From Streptomyces sp. NBC_00569 (GTDB lineage Bacteria > Actinomycetota > Actinomycetes > Streptomycetales > Streptomycetaceae): a DNA stretch of 64,000 nt. Under the pieces are notes generated by a model. That model was given only the letters and a program-made list of their open reading frames with translations, was not told the DNA's origin and did not search any database. Location of the stretch: the NCBI RefSeq assembly GCF_036345255.1, contig NZ_CP107783.1:310001-374000 (forward strand), written 5' to 3'. Numbering within the stretch: the first letter of the stretch is position 1; each line of letters opens with the position of its first letter. Shown here piece by piece: positions 7,980-16,985 of the stretch. Both the position numbers and the translations under genes were made by a program.

Positions 7980-8819
7980 ATGACATACGAGACGTCAAAG
8001 ACCTCTGCATCGTCGGCGGCCGACACCCAGGCGGTGTCCTCCAGCCCTCGGCCGCGCTGGAACAAGGTGCCCGAAGTCACCGCCTACTTCTGGATCATCA
8101 AGGTGCTGTGCACCACCGTGGGTGAGACAGCTGCCGACCTTCTCAACGAGAAGGCCGGCCTCGGCCTGACCGGTGTGTCGGTGCTGATGAGCGCTCTGCT
8201 GGCCGTCGTCCTGGTCGTACAGTTCCGCACCAGCACCTACCGCGCGGGCGTGTACTGGCTCGCGGTCGCCCTCATCAGCGTCGTCGGCACGCTGATCAGC
8301 GACAACCTCACGGACAACATGGGCGTGCCACTGGAGACCAGTACCACCGTCTTCGCGATCATCCTCGCGATCGTCTTCGTGGTCTGGTACCGGCGTGAGC
8401 GGACGCTGTCCATCCACAGCATCGACAGCACCAGCCGGGAGTCCTTCTACTGGCTCGCCGTCCTGTTCACCTTCGCCCTCGGCACCGCTGCCGGCGACCT
8501 GGTCTCCGAGCGCATGGACCTCGGCTACTGGCTCGCCGCGGTTCTGTTCGGTCTGGCCATCGCCGCGGTCGCCCTTGCGCACTTCAAGCTCGGCCTGGAC
8601 GCGGTCTGGAGCTTCTGGATCGCCTACATCCTCACCCGCCCGCTCGGCGCGTCCATCGGTGACTATCTCTCCCAGCCCACCGGCGACGGAGGCCTGGGCA
8701 TGGGCACGGTGGTGACCAGTGTGCTGTTCCTCGCGGTCATCCTCGGCCTGGTCGTGTATCTGTCGGTGACCCGGAAGGACGTGACGCAGCCGCAGCACAC
8801 CGCCCGGCACGCGGGCTGA
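7980..8819 (+). CDS. DUF347 (COG4705) four-repeat membrane protein, paralogue 2
   Basis: A 279-residue membrane protein of the same family as its neighbours. The repeats are KVPEVTAYFWIIKVLCTTVG...AADLL, VYWLAVALISVVGTLISD, SFYWLAVLFTFALGTAAGDL and SFWIAYILTRPLGASIGDYL. The central YRRERTLSIHSID segment is nearly identical to that of paralogue 1, so they arose by duplication. The ATG at 7980 gives an N-terminal Ser/Thr-rich tail of about 30 residues before repeat 1. It has its own regulatory box and is followed after 6 nt by the box of paralogue 3. Confidence 0.85.
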   Translation: MTYETSKTSASSAADTQAVSSSPRPRWNKVPEVTAYFWIIKVLCTTVGETAADLLNEKAGLGLTGVSVLMSALLAVVLVVQFRTSTYRAGVYWLAVALISVVGTLISDNLTDNMGVPLETSTTVFAIILAIVFVVWYRRERTLSIHSIDSTSRESFYWLAVLFTFALGTAAGDLVSERMDLGYWLAAVLFGLAIAAVALAHFKLGLDAVWSFWIAYILTRPLGASIGDYLSQPTGDGGLGMGTVVTSVLFLAVILGLVVYLSVTRKDVTQPQHTARHAG

Positions 8820-8825
8820 GCAGGC

Positions 8826-8851
8826 GTTCAGGATGTGTTCAGGCTGATACT
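8826..8851 (+). promoter_or_regulatory. GTTCAGG direct repeat and -10 upstream of DUF347 paralogue 3
   Basis: GTTCAGG-ATGT-GTTCAGG (8826-8843) is followed closely by GATACT (8846-8851), a plausible -10. This resembles PhoB/OmpR-activated promoters in which the regulator replaces the -35. The predicted transcript would start near 8858 and have a leader of about 100 nt. Confidence 0.6.
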
Positions 8852-8897
8852 GGCAACGTCGGTAAAGCGATCACTCTTCGGGGTCGCATCGTGACAC

Positions 8898-8931
8898 AGA
8901 GCGCCCGCCCCCCTTGCGGGGCGGGCGTTCT
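8898..8931 (+). terminator. strong hairpin in the leader of DUF347 paralogue 3
   Basis: A perfect 10-bp stem (8902-8911 with 8918-8927) closes a 6-nt loop. With the flanking AGAG/TTCT pairs the stem reaches about 14 bp. There is no U-run, as is common for Streptomyces terminators. It lies downstream of paralogue 2 but also downstream of the promoter box of paralogue 3, so it may end the upstream transcript, act as an attenuator, or both. Confidence 0.6.
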
Positions 8932-8960
8932 GCCGTACGACCGAATCGGAGCCCCCCACC

Positions 8961-9851
8961 TTGCAGCAGCCTGAAATGTTCACTGATCTGGGCGTCACGA
9001 GCACGACCAAATCGGTGATGAAGAAGCTTCCCGAGGTCACTCTGGCGTTCTGGATCATGAAGATCGCCGCGACCACGCTCGGCGAGACGGCCGGCGACCT
9101 CTTCGCGCAGACCCTCAAACTCGGCTACTTCCTCACCACGATCGGGCTGTTCCTGATCTTCGCGGTGACCCTGGTCGTGCAGCTGAGGTCCAGCCGCTAC
9201 AACCCGTTCTTCTACTGGACCGTGATCCTGTCGACCAGCATGGCCGGCACCACGATGTCCGACTTCATGAACCGTGACGCGGGAGCCAAGTACCTGTCCG
9301 GCGATGCCACCTCACTCGGCTGGGGCCCGCAGGGCCTGGGGCTCGGCTACCCCACCGGGGCGGCGATCCTCATCTCGATCCTGCTGGTCATCTTCGCGGT
9401 CTGGAAGGCCACCGGGATGACCTTCCAGATCCGTGACATCGTCACCTTCCGCGGCGAGGCGCTGTTCTGGTCGGCGATCCTCGTCTCCAACACCCTCGGC
9501 ACATCGATGGGTGACTTCCTGTCCGACAGCTCCGGGCTCGGATACGCCGGAGGCGCACTGCTCGTGACCGGGGCGCTCGCCGTTCTCGTCGCCCTGATGA
9601 AGGTGCCGGTGGTGCCGAACGTGTTGCTCTTCTGGATCGCCTTCGTCCTCACCCGCCCGTTGGGCGCCACCGCGGGTGACTTCCTGACCAAGCCGGTCGC
9701 CAAGGGCGGTCTGAACCTCGGCACGGTGGGTTCCTCGGCCGTACTACTGGCCGTCCTGCTCGGCCTCGTGGCCTACGCGCAGGTCCAGGAACGCCGGACC
9801 ACCGCAGCGCCGCCGACGGAACGGGAGCCGGTCACTCAGCAAGCCGACTGA
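8961..9851 (+). CDS. DUF347 (COG4705) four-repeat membrane protein, paralogue 3
   Basis: A 296-residue membrane protein. The DUF347 repeats read KLPEVTLAFWIMKIAATTLG...AGDLF, FYWTVILSTSMAGTTMSDF, LFWSAILVSNTLGTSMGDFL and LFWIAFVLTRPLGATAGDFL. It is longer than its neighbours because of an insertion of about 25 residues after repeat 2. The start is uncertain: TTG 8961 or ATG 8976 (MFTDLGVTS). Its 3' end converges with the histidine kinase gene 6 nt away. Confidence 0.85.
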   Translation: MQQPEMFTDLGVTSTTKSVMKKLPEVTLAFWIMKIAATTLGETAGDLFAQTLKLGYFLTTIGLFLIFAVTLVVQLRSSRYNPFFYWTVILSTSMAGTTMSDFMNRDAGAKYLSGDATSLGWGPQGLGLGYPTGAAILISILLVIFAVWKATGMTFQIRDIVTFRGEALFWSAILVSNTLGTSMGDFLSDSSGLGYAGGALLVTGALAVLVALMKVPVVPNVLLFWIAFVLTRPLGATAGDFLTKPVAKGGLNLGTVGSSAVLLAVLLGLVAYAQVQERRTTAAPPTEREPVTQQAD

Positions 9852-9857
9852 GCGCCG

Positions 9858-11231
9858 TCACCCGACAGGCAGATCGACCCGGAAGCGCGCTCCGGAGGTG
9901 TAACCGGGATCGTGCGTCACGTCGCCGCCGACGGCGCGGGCCAGGCGCCGCGCGAGCGGCAGTCCGAGGCCAGCGCCGTCGTGCCCGTCGTCCACGTCGG
10001 CGCGGCGGCCGGGCTGGAAGAGGTCACCGACGAACATCGCGGGCACGCCGGGGCCGTCGTCGGTGACGTCGATACGCACGCTGCCGGGCAGCTGCCGCGC
10101 GGACACGATCACCGTGGAGACGGCGAACCGGACCGCGTTGGTCAGCAGCGGGCTGACGATGCGTTCGAGGAGGGCGGGCCCGACTCCCGCCTGTAGCTCT
10201 GGATCCGCCACGTCGACGAGGGTCTTCACGTGCTCCCCTGTGTCGAAGCTCTCGACCAGCCGGTGCAGGACGGGGACGACGGTCGTGGTGCCGGGGGCCG
10301 CCGAGGAGTTCTGAGCTCTGCCTCGGGCGTCACTGAGCAGCGTGTCGCAGATGGAGCGCATCGACTGGGCGGCCTCGACGATCACCCCCTGGGTGGCGCG
10401 GGTTTCGGCGGCGGTGCGTGGGCGCGCCTTCCACCAGTCCAGCTCGATGATGATCCGGGTGAGCGGCGTGCGCAGTTCGTGGGACAGCTCGCCGGTCAGC
10501 TGCTGCTCGTGCCGCAGCACGGTACGTATACGGTCCAGCAGCGTGTCCAACGAGGCACCCAGACGGGCCAGTTCGACCGGATGGCCCTCGACACCGAAGC
10601 GTTCGCCGGAACCGACCGCGCTCCACTGGGTGGCCTGTTCGGTCATGGTCCGTACGGGGCGCAGCGCCCGCCCTACGGCCAGGCGCGTCAGCGCGTAAGT
10701 GCACGCGAGCATGACGGCGTCCAGGATCAGGGAACCCAGCAGCAACGTGTCGGCCGAACTCCGGTACGGCCCCAGGTCCAGGGCCGTGACCACAGTGGCG
10801 TCGCGATGGCTGCCCATGAGATCCGAGCACAGGCGCACGGCGTGCGTGCTCCCGGGGTCGACCGTCGAGCAGGCTCGTTCCCCTTGTGCGGCGAGCCGGC
10901 CGGCGGCCCGGGCCAGCGCGCTGTCCGCCGTGGTGGCAGGCGGCTGCTCCAGCACACGTGTCCCGGCGTAGATCCACGCGTTGGCGTCGAGGAGGTGGTC
11001 GTTGACGGTCTCCAGGACCCGCACGCGGGGACCGCTGGTGTCGATGGTCGTGGCGACGGCGGCCGCGCGATTGCGCAGTTCGTCGTCCGCCTGGTGCTGC
11101 AGGTGCCGGTCCATCACGGTGTTGAACGCAACGGTGAGCACGGCCATCAGAAGCGCGGCGGTGGTCAGCGCCACGAGGGAGAGCCGGCCGCGCAAGGTGC
11201 GGGGAGCCGGCACGCGCAGGAAACGGTTCAC
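9858..11231 (-). CDS. two-component sensor histidine kinase
   Basis: A 457-residue membrane kinase. There is a TM segment near the N-terminus (LVALTTAALLMAVLTVAF), an extracytoplasmic domain of about 120 residues with two Cys, a second TM (LLLGSLILDAVMLACTY), a HAMP region, HisKA with the H-box SHELRTPLT, and HATPase_c with TNAVRFA, DDGPGVP and GAGLGLPLARRL. The GTG start overlaps the response-regulator stop (GTGA), so the two are translationally coupled. The ligand is unknown. It is a likely regulator of the three DUF347 genes by proximity and shared boxes. Confidence 0.9.
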   Translation of the reverse strand: MNRFLRVPAPRTLRGRLSLVALTTAALLMAVLTVAFNTVMDRHLQHQADDELRNRAAAVATTIDTSGPRVRVLETVNDHLLDANAWIYAGTRVLEQPPATTADSALARAAGRLAAQGERACSTVDPGSTHAVRLCSDLMGSHRDATVVTALDLGPYRSSADTLLLGSLILDAVMLACTYALTRLAVGRALRPVRTMTEQATQWSAVGSGERFGVEGHPVELARLGASLDTLLDRIRTVLRHEQQLTGELSHELRTPLTRIIIELDWWKARPRTAAETRATQGVIVEAAQSMRSICDTLLSDARGRAQNSSAAPGTTTVVPVLHRLVESFDTGEHVKTLVDVADPELQAGVGPALLERIVSPLLTNAVRFAVSTVIVSARQLPGSVRIDVTDDGPGVPAMFVGDLFQPGRRADVDDGHDGAGLGLPLARRLARAVGGDVTHDPGYTSGARFRVDLPVG

Positions 11232-11890
11232 GAGAGACGGTGTCCGATCCCGCGCGCCGTCGTAAGGCTCAGGTCGCTGCCGACTTCGCGCAGCTTGCGG
11301 CGCAGCCGGCTCAGGTACTGATCGAGGGTGTTGTCGCTGACCTGCGCGCCGTCCGGCCACGCGGCCCTCACCAGGTCGCGCCGGCTCACGATGCTGCCGT
11401 ATGCGCCGACGAGCGTCCCCAGCAGCCGGAACTCCGTCGGCGACAGGTCGACGTGGACGTCGCCCACCCTCGCACTGTGCCGGGTCGCATCCAGGACCAT
11501 GTCTCCGGCCGCGGCCACGGCCGGCGGCCCGGCGCGTTTGAGCGCGGCCCGCAGCCGGGCGACGAGTTCGGCGAAATGGAACGGCTTGGGCAGATAGTCG
11601 TCAGCCCCGGCGGAGAACCCGGACAGCCGGTCGGTGAGGTGGTGGCGGGCCGTCAGGAAGATCACCGGGGCGGCAAAGCCGTTGGCACGCAGCGCCTGGC
11701 ACACGTCCCGCCCGTCCGCGTCGGGCAGCCCCACGTCCAGCACGACCGCGGCGATGCTGTCGGTGGCCAGCCGCAGGGCGGTGGCACCGTCGGCGGCGAG
11801 CACCGGCGCGAAATCCTCGTCCAACAGGCCGCGGCGCAGCACATCACGCAAGGCGTGATCGTCCTCGACGACCAGGATCTTGTGGTGCAT
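11228..11890 (-). CDS. OmpR-family response regulator
   Basis: A 220-residue protein with an N-terminal receiver (acidic pair D10/D11, phospho-acceptor D52 in VLDVGLPD, T80, K102 in LPKPF) and a C-terminal winged-helix domain (LSPTEFRLLGTLVG...LDQYLSRLRRKL...TARGIGHRL). It pairs with the kinase whose start overlaps its stop. OmpR-family members bind direct repeats of about 11-bp period, which is what stands before each DUF347 gene. Its own upstream region holds a long palindrome instead. Confidence 0.93.
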   Translation of the reverse strand: MHHKILVVEDDHALRDVLRRGLLDEDFAPVLAADGATALRLATDSIAAVVLDVGLPDADGRDVCQALRANGFAAPVIFLTARHHLTDRLSGFSAGADDYLPKPFHFAELVARLRAALKRAGPPAVAAAGDMVLDATRHSARVGDVHVDLSPTEFRLLGTLVGAYGSIVSRRDLVRAAWPDGAQVSDNTLDQYLSRLRRKLREVGSDLSLTTARGIGHRLS

Positions 11891-11955
11891 GGTCCTCCGT
11901 CGGATCTTCCGGCGATGGGTCGTGCTGCCGCGCCGGAGCAGCGCCCACCCAGCGA

Positions 11956-11988
11956 CTACAGTTCTGTAGACGGTCTACTGAACTGTAG
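11956..11988. promoter_or_regulatory. 33-bp imperfect palindrome upstream of the response regulator gene
   Basis: The outer arms are CTACAGTTC and GAACTGTAG; the inner arms are GTAGAC and GTCTAC around a central G (11972). One base pair in 16 is mismatched. It lies between the 3' end of the ABC permease gene and the response regulator start, so it could be an operator for the two-component operon or a factor-independent terminator for the permease gene. Other palindromes in this window at similar positions are operators. Confidence 0.5.
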
Positions 11989-12033
11989 ACGATGGTGGGG
12001 TGAGGTCCGTTGCGATGATGGGCGCAGGAGCCT

Positions 12034-14382
12034 CTATTCGGTGCGCAGGGCCGTCGAGGTTCGGGCCCTGGCGGCCCAACCGGCGGGCAGGAGCGCGCCC
12101 AGGGCGGCGATGAGCAGGCCGCCGAGTGCGAGCGGGAGCAGTTCGGCCCGGTGGTAGACGGCGATGACGGAATCGGGAAGGCGCAGTCCCACGCTGTCGC
12201 CCATCGCGGGGAGGACCCAGCCGTGCAGGGCCACGCCGAGCGGCACGCCCAGGGCACCCGCGGTCAGTCCGGTCACGACGACGGAGGTGATGACCATCGT
12301 CACGGTCTGCCGGGGGGTCATGCCAAGCGCTTTGTGGACTCCGATCTCGCGGACGCGCTCGCGGGTGTCGAGCAGCACGCCGTTCAGTACGCCGAGCGCG
12401 GCTACGGCTACGAGCATCATCGTGAGGATCAGCGACAGCGCGTTGAGTGTGACGACCATGTCGCCGCCGGCGTCGAGACCGCCGGCCCGGGCGGTGGCTC
12501 CCAGTGGTTCCAGGTCCTTGTTCAGCTCGGTGACATAGCCGTTCACGTCGGTGCCTGAGGTGACCGCGATGTGATGGCTCGTGTCCGTCAGGTCGGGGTG
12601 TGCGGCCGTGAGGGTAGCGACGTCGGTGAAGACCTGCATGCCGTCGTTGCGGGGGTCGAGGACCTCGCCGACGATCCGGACCGTGACCGGCTCGGTCAGG
12701 CCGGTGAGGGTGACGGTGTCGCCGATGCGGGCGCCGGTGGCGGCGAGGAAGGGGGTGGGGACCACGGCTTCGCCGGGGCTGTCGATCCAGCGGCCCGAGA
12801 CCATCGTGTAGCCGCCCCAGGAAGAGTCGCCGGTGAAGGCGACCAGGTCGATGGTGCCGGTCAGGCCGGACACGGCCGCCCGTACTGTCGCGGCGCTGTA
12901 GTACCTCCCGGTTCCGGCGGCGGCCTCGACGGCCGCAGCGATCGCGGCGGGATCCGCCTCGGGCCGCTTCTGGGTCCCGGCGGGCCGGGGTCCGAAGTCC
13001 GGCAGAGGCGCGGGCACGACGACATCGGCGGCGTCATGGGCCTTGGCTTTCATCACCTGGCCGAGCGTGGCGCTCATCCCGACGGTGAAGGTGACGGCGA
13101 TGGCGCCGAACAGGATCGCGGTGCCCATGGCCAGGGCTCGGGCGGGCCGCGCGAAGGGCCGGGCCAGGCCCAGGGCGACCGGCTGCGGCACCGGCAGCCG
13201 TCCGGCCAGGCGGGCCGCCCACCGGCCGCGCCCCGCCGAAGCGGTACGCCCGACGGCGAGCGCGTCGACCGTCCGCAGTCGCCCTGCCCGCCAGGCGCTC
13301 GCCCACGCGGTGGCCGCCACCAGACCGAGCACTCCAGCGATGACGGCCAGGTCGGCCCAGGGGGCGATGGCCAGGGACGAGGCACCGTAGACGTCCTCGG
13401 TCTCGGCCAGTACGGGCACGGCGAGCACGTGGCCGGCGATGACGCCGAGGGCCGCGCCGACGGCTGCCGGGATCAGCGCCTGGCCCACATAGGCCCGCAC
13501 GACCTGGGCCGGAGTGAAGCCGACAGCCTTGAGGACGCCGATGCGGCGCGTTCCCTTGCCGACGGCCGAGGCGACGACGTTGCCGACGATGAGCGCCGAC
13601 ATCACCAGGCCCAGGGCGCCGAACGCGACGAGGAAGGGGACGTAGAGGGCGGTGTCGCGCTCGGCGGACTTCTTGACGGTGAGCCAGGACTGTTCGCCGA
13701 GGGCCGCTCCCGGCGGCAGGGATGCGGTCACGGCCTTGTCGCCCGCGGCGATCTGCGCGGCGGTGCCCGCGTCGGTGAAGCGGTAGAGCATCTGGTAGCC
13801 GCCGCTGCCGGGCGCGGTGAGCGCCGGCATCTGGGACGGCGCCACCCAGGCGTCTGCGGTCTGCGTGACCGAGCGGGCCACACCGACCACCGTCAGCGTC
13901 GGGCCGCCGGGCAGGTCAGGGAAGGTGACCTTCCGGCCCAGGGTCGGGATGAGCCAGGAGTCGGCGGACAGCACGACCTCGCCGGAGCGTGTGGCCCATC
14001 GCCCGTGGAGCAGCGCCAACTCGTCCACGTCCCGGCCGGGATCCCGCCGGCCGACCACAGTCATCGGCCAGCCGGGGCCCGACTCGTCCGCCTGCGGGGT
14101 GAGCGTCGCCGTACGGAACGGCCCGGACGCACCGCTCACCCTTTCGAGGTCCTTGGACCTCGAAAGCCGTCCGGCACTCACCTTGCCCGCATCGAACTGG
14201 ACGGACAGATGCGCGCCGTGCTGCCGGGCGAAGGCGTCGTCGAAGGGCGCGCCGGAAACCACGAGCAGCGATCCGCCGAGGACGGAGGCGGCCACCGCCA
14301 TCATGGTGGCGAGCCCGATCACCAGCGTCTGCACCCGGCGTCGTCCCACCCCCGAGCGCACCACTCTGCCGAGCGCGCTCAT
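12034..14382 (-). CDS. ABC transporter permease, FtsX/MacB-type
   Basis: A 782-residue protein from an ATG that overlaps the ATPase stop (ATGA). It has an N-terminal TM helix (VIGLATMMAVAASVLGGSLLV), a first extracytoplasmic domain and an FtsX block of three helices near residues 250-400 (LVMSALIVGNVVASAVGKGTR, RIGVLKAVGFTPAQVVR). A second block follows, with a TM near residue 450, another extracytoplasmic domain and a C-terminal FtsX block (TRERVREIGVHKALGMTPR). This two-FtsX layout is typical of actinobacterial lipoprotein or antibiotic-resistance type exporters. Its ATPase partner is frameshifted, so the transporter may be inactive. Confidence 0.88.
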   Translation of the reverse strand: MSALGRVVRSGVGRRRVQTLVIGLATMMAVAASVLGGSLLVVSGAPFDDAFARQHGAHLSVQFDAGKVSAGRLSRSKDLERVSGASGPFRTATLTPQADESGPGWPMTVVGRRDPGRDVDELALLHGRWATRSGEVVLSADSWLIPTLGRKVTFPDLPGGPTLTVVGVARSVTQTADAWVAPSQMPALTAPGSGGYQMLYRFTDAGTAAQIAAGDKAVTASLPPGAALGEQSWLTVKKSAERDTALYVPFLVAFGALGLVMSALIVGNVVASAVGKGTRRIGVLKAVGFTPAQVVRAYVGQALIPAAVGAALGVIAGHVLAVPVLAETEDVYGASSLAIAPWADLAVIAGVLGLVAATAWASAWRAGRLRTVDALAVGRTASAGRGRWAARLAGRLPVPQPVALGLARPFARPARALAMGTAILFGAIAVTFTVGMSATLGQVMKAKAHDAADVVVPAPLPDFGPRPAGTQKRPEADPAAIAAAVEAAAGTGRYYSAATVRAAVSGLTGTIDLVAFTGDSSWGGYTMVSGRWIDSPGEAVVPTPFLAATGARIGDTVTLTGLTEPVTVRIVGEVLDPRNDGMQVFTDVATLTAAHPDLTDTSHHIAVTSGTDVNGYVTELNKDLEPLGATARAGGLDAGGDMVVTLNALSLILTMMLVAVAALGVLNGVLLDTRERVREIGVHKALGMTPRQTVTMVITSVVVTGLTAGALGVPLGVALHGWVLPAMGDSVGLRLPDSVIAVYHRAELLPLALGGLLIAALGALLPAGWAARARTSTALRTE

Positions 14383-15082
14383 CGGACGGCCTGCGAGGCC
14401 AGGGTCTGCGACCGGACGTCTTCGGTGATCCGGCCGTCGGCGATCCGGACCGTACGGTGCGTGCAGGAGCGGGCCAGGGCCAGGTCGTGCGTGACGACGA
14501 CGATGGTCTGGCCCTCGGCGTTGAGGCCGGCGAGCAGCTTGCTGACGTCCTGTCCGGCGGCCGTGTCCAGGGCTCCGGTCGGCTCGTCGGCCAGGAGCAG
14601 CGGCGGCCGGTTCATCAACGCCCGGGCCACTGCGACGCGCTGGCGCTCGCCGCCGGACAGCCGCCCAGGGTAGGCGCGGGCGTGCCGGTCGATGCCGAGG
14701 AGTTCCAGGAGTTCCGCCGTCCGGCGGTCCGCCTCGCCACGTGCCATGCGAGGCGCGCGGGCAGGGCGACATTGTCGGTGACGGTCAGATCGTCGAGCAG
14801 GTTGAAGAACTGGAAGACCATGCCGATCTTCGAGCGCCGGTAGAGCGCCGATCCGGCTTCGCCCAGCCGGTCCACCCGCACCCCGTCCACGGTGACGGTC
14901 CCCGTTTCGGGCCGGTCCAGGCCCGCGATCAGATTGAGCAGTGTGGACTTGCCGCTGCCGGAAGGGCCAAGGATCGCCACGGCCTCTCCGGGCTGCACAT
15001 TCAGCGACACCTCGTGCAGGGCGGGCGGGCCGTCGTCGTACCGGCGGCTCACCTCACGCAGTTCGATCACCGGCAGGGCCAT
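14379..15082 (-). pseudogene. ABC transporter ATPase split by a frameshift
   Basis: The N-terminal frame (from ATG 15082) has Walker [10 protein letters not shown] and Q-loop VFQFFNLL but ends in nonsense after NVALPARLA. The C-terminal frame, with an ATG at 14747, has the signature LSGGERQR, Walker B LLLADEPTGALD and H-loop VVTHD, and stops in ATGA overlap with the permease. Adding one base near 14745 would join them into a normal protein of about 235 residues. It may be a true mutation or a sequencing error. Reassembly from two polypeptides is conceivable but the N-half has a scrambled tail. Confidence 0.8.
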
Positions 15083-15293
15083 GAATGGCTCCTTGGGTAC
15101 GGGCAGTTGGCTGCGAGAACGCTAGGAGCGGGCCCGGCCCGCACGCGTCGCCCGCCCGGACCCATTGCGGTACCGCGCTGGGATGAGCCCACAGCGCGTC
15201 ATCCCTGCGATGTAGGCGGGTGATGTATCCGGTGCGGTGGGAATGGCCCCCGAGACGGACTCCGCGGGTCTGTGCGGCGGCGACAATGGACCG

Positions 15294-16312
15294 GTGACGG
15301 ACGTACGTACGACGCTGGAGCGGCTGCGGGTGGCCGCCCACCAGACCCTCCGCGACGCCGGGCATCCGAGCGGTCCACCGCTGCGGCCCACGCGGCGCGC
15401 CTGGCAGTTCGACGCGCTGATGGCACTGGCACTCGGAATCGTCACCGTCTACTACGGCATCGACAACGCCGACAACGTCGTGGTGCGTGAGATCTCACCC
15501 GGCGTGGAGCGTGTCCTGCCGCGCCCGAACGGGCCCGGCGGCATGGCCTTCATGGTGACCCTCGCCGTCATCGCCTCGGGTGGCGTGGCACTGCGCCGCC
15601 GTTACCCGCTCGCCGTGCTGTGCGTCGTGACGGCCGCGACACTGGCGACACCGCAGAGCGTCCTGCGGCTGACCTTCTACGCGTTCGTCATCGCCGTCTA
15701 CAGCGCCGCCGTCTACAGCCCGTACCGGGTGGCGGCCCTGGCGGCGCTACCGGTGTCGGTCCTCCTGGTCAGCACCGCGGGGAACTCGGTGACACCGATC
15801 GTCCCCAACGAATACATCGCCCTGCTGATCCTCGTCCCGATGGCCGTGGCCGCCGTCGGCCTGCGTACCTGGAAACTCCGCACCGACGAGAGCAGGACCC
15901 GGCTCGCCTCCCTGGAACGCGAACAGGCCGAGGCACTGCGCCGGGCCGTCGACCACGAGCGAGCGCGGATAGCCCGCGAACTACACGACGTCGTCACGCA
16001 CAACGTCAGCGTGGTGATCATCCAGGCGGGCGCCGCCCGCAAGATCATGAAGACCTCCCCCGAGCAGGCCGGCGAGGCGCTGCTCGCTGTCGAGGCGGGC
16101 GGGCGAGCGGCCATGACCGAGCTGCGCCATGTCATGGGACTGCTCACCATGGCCGACGAGGGCGAGGAGAGGGGCGGAGGCCCGGACCTGGATGGTCCGG
16201 CGGCGGAGCTGTCCCCTCAACCCGGCCTGGACCAGCTGGAGATGCTGGTCGGACGGGTCCGGGCCACCGGACTGCACGTCGATCTGACCGTGACCGGCCC
16301 GCCCCAGCGGGC
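15294..16312 (+). pseudogene. NarL-type histidine kinase lacking its ATPase domain
   Basis: From GTG 15294 the protein has about five TM helices (for example LMALALGIVTVYYGI, AFMVTLAVIASGGVAL, YIALLILVPMAVAAVGL) and then a HisKA_3 dimerisation domain with the phospho-acceptor in RELHDVVTHNVSV. Family similarity stops after LHVDLTVTGPPQR near 16310, where HATPase_c should begin; the frame runs on in Arg-rich nonsense to a stop at 16550. No cognate NarL-type response regulator follows. It is divergent from the ABC genes, a usual pairing, and both are broken. Confidence 0.7.
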
Positions 16313-16467
16313 AGACGTAGATCGGCGTCGGGTTCCTCAGCGCCGCCCAGTCCGGCCCAAGGGGCAACCTGAACACACCTCCGCCCCGCGCTCCCGGCGC
16401 TCAGGACGGTCGCTGTGCGGCCGTCGGTTGCGCGCGAGAGCCCGGGGCGGGTGGTGTGTGTCGTGGT

Positions 16468-16842
16468 TCAGCAGTTGGGCAGCGGATTCGTCTCGCTGGA
16501 GATCGCGGTGTCCTTCATCCAGCCGTACTCCCCGTTGTCGGCGACCGTGAACTCCCAGCGGGTCGGGTGCGGTCCGCCCACCCAGTTCTGGCCGTCCATC
16601 TTGCAGAAGAACCAGCTTGGATTGGAGTTCATGTAGCCGACGATCCTGCTCGGATCGGGGTACTGCGTGCTCGCTCCCATCGTGCCGTAGACGGGTGCCC
16701 CCGACACGTTGTTGCACCACCAGCGTCCGCCGCTCTGCCAGCATCCGCCGGCCGCGCTCGCGGACGGCGCAACAGCTCCTGCCACGGTGACGGCGAGTGT
16801 GGCAGCGATCAGCACCGCACCCACTCTGCTCCTCCTACGCAT
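16468..16842 (-). CDS. small secreted protein, SH3-like
   Basis: A 124-residue protein with a clear Sec signal peptide (MRRRSRVGAVLIAATLAVTV..., cleavage near ASA-AGG, residue 31). The mature part is rich in Trp, Gly and Cys (CWQSGGRWWCNN, WFFCKMDGQNW, NPLPNC), suggesting two disulfides and an SH3-like beta fold of the kind seen in streptomycete secreted proteins. GGGGGA lies 5 nt before the ATG. Function unknown. The run-on frame of the broken kinase overlaps its 3' end on the other strand. Confidence 0.75.
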   Translation of the reverse strand: MRRRSRVGAVLIAATLAVTVAGAVAPSASAAGGCWQSGGRWWCNNVSGAPVYGTMGASTQYPDPSRIVGYMNSNPSWFFCKMDGQNWVGGPHPTRWEFTVADNGEYGWMKDTAISSETNPLPNC

Positions 16843-16985
16843 GTGAATCCCCCGTAACTCCTTTTGTGCAGTGGGACGTTCACACCCACCGCGGGTACTC
16901 CCCCATGGCAACACGGTCGGACGTCCGCACTCAGGCACTTTCCACGAACATCACAAAACGCCCACAACCCTTGCGTCCCCGCGTT

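Noticed and set aside
8850..8960. metal riboswitch (yybP-ykoY type) in the leader of DUF347 paralogue 3
   Set aside because: I could not find the conserved loops of that riboswitch; only a simple hairpin is seen.
12571..14673. 700-residue plus-strand open frame
   Set aside because: It is the antisense of the ABC permease; the translation is Gly/Arg/Asp-rich with no domain, as expected from GC-rich codon bias.
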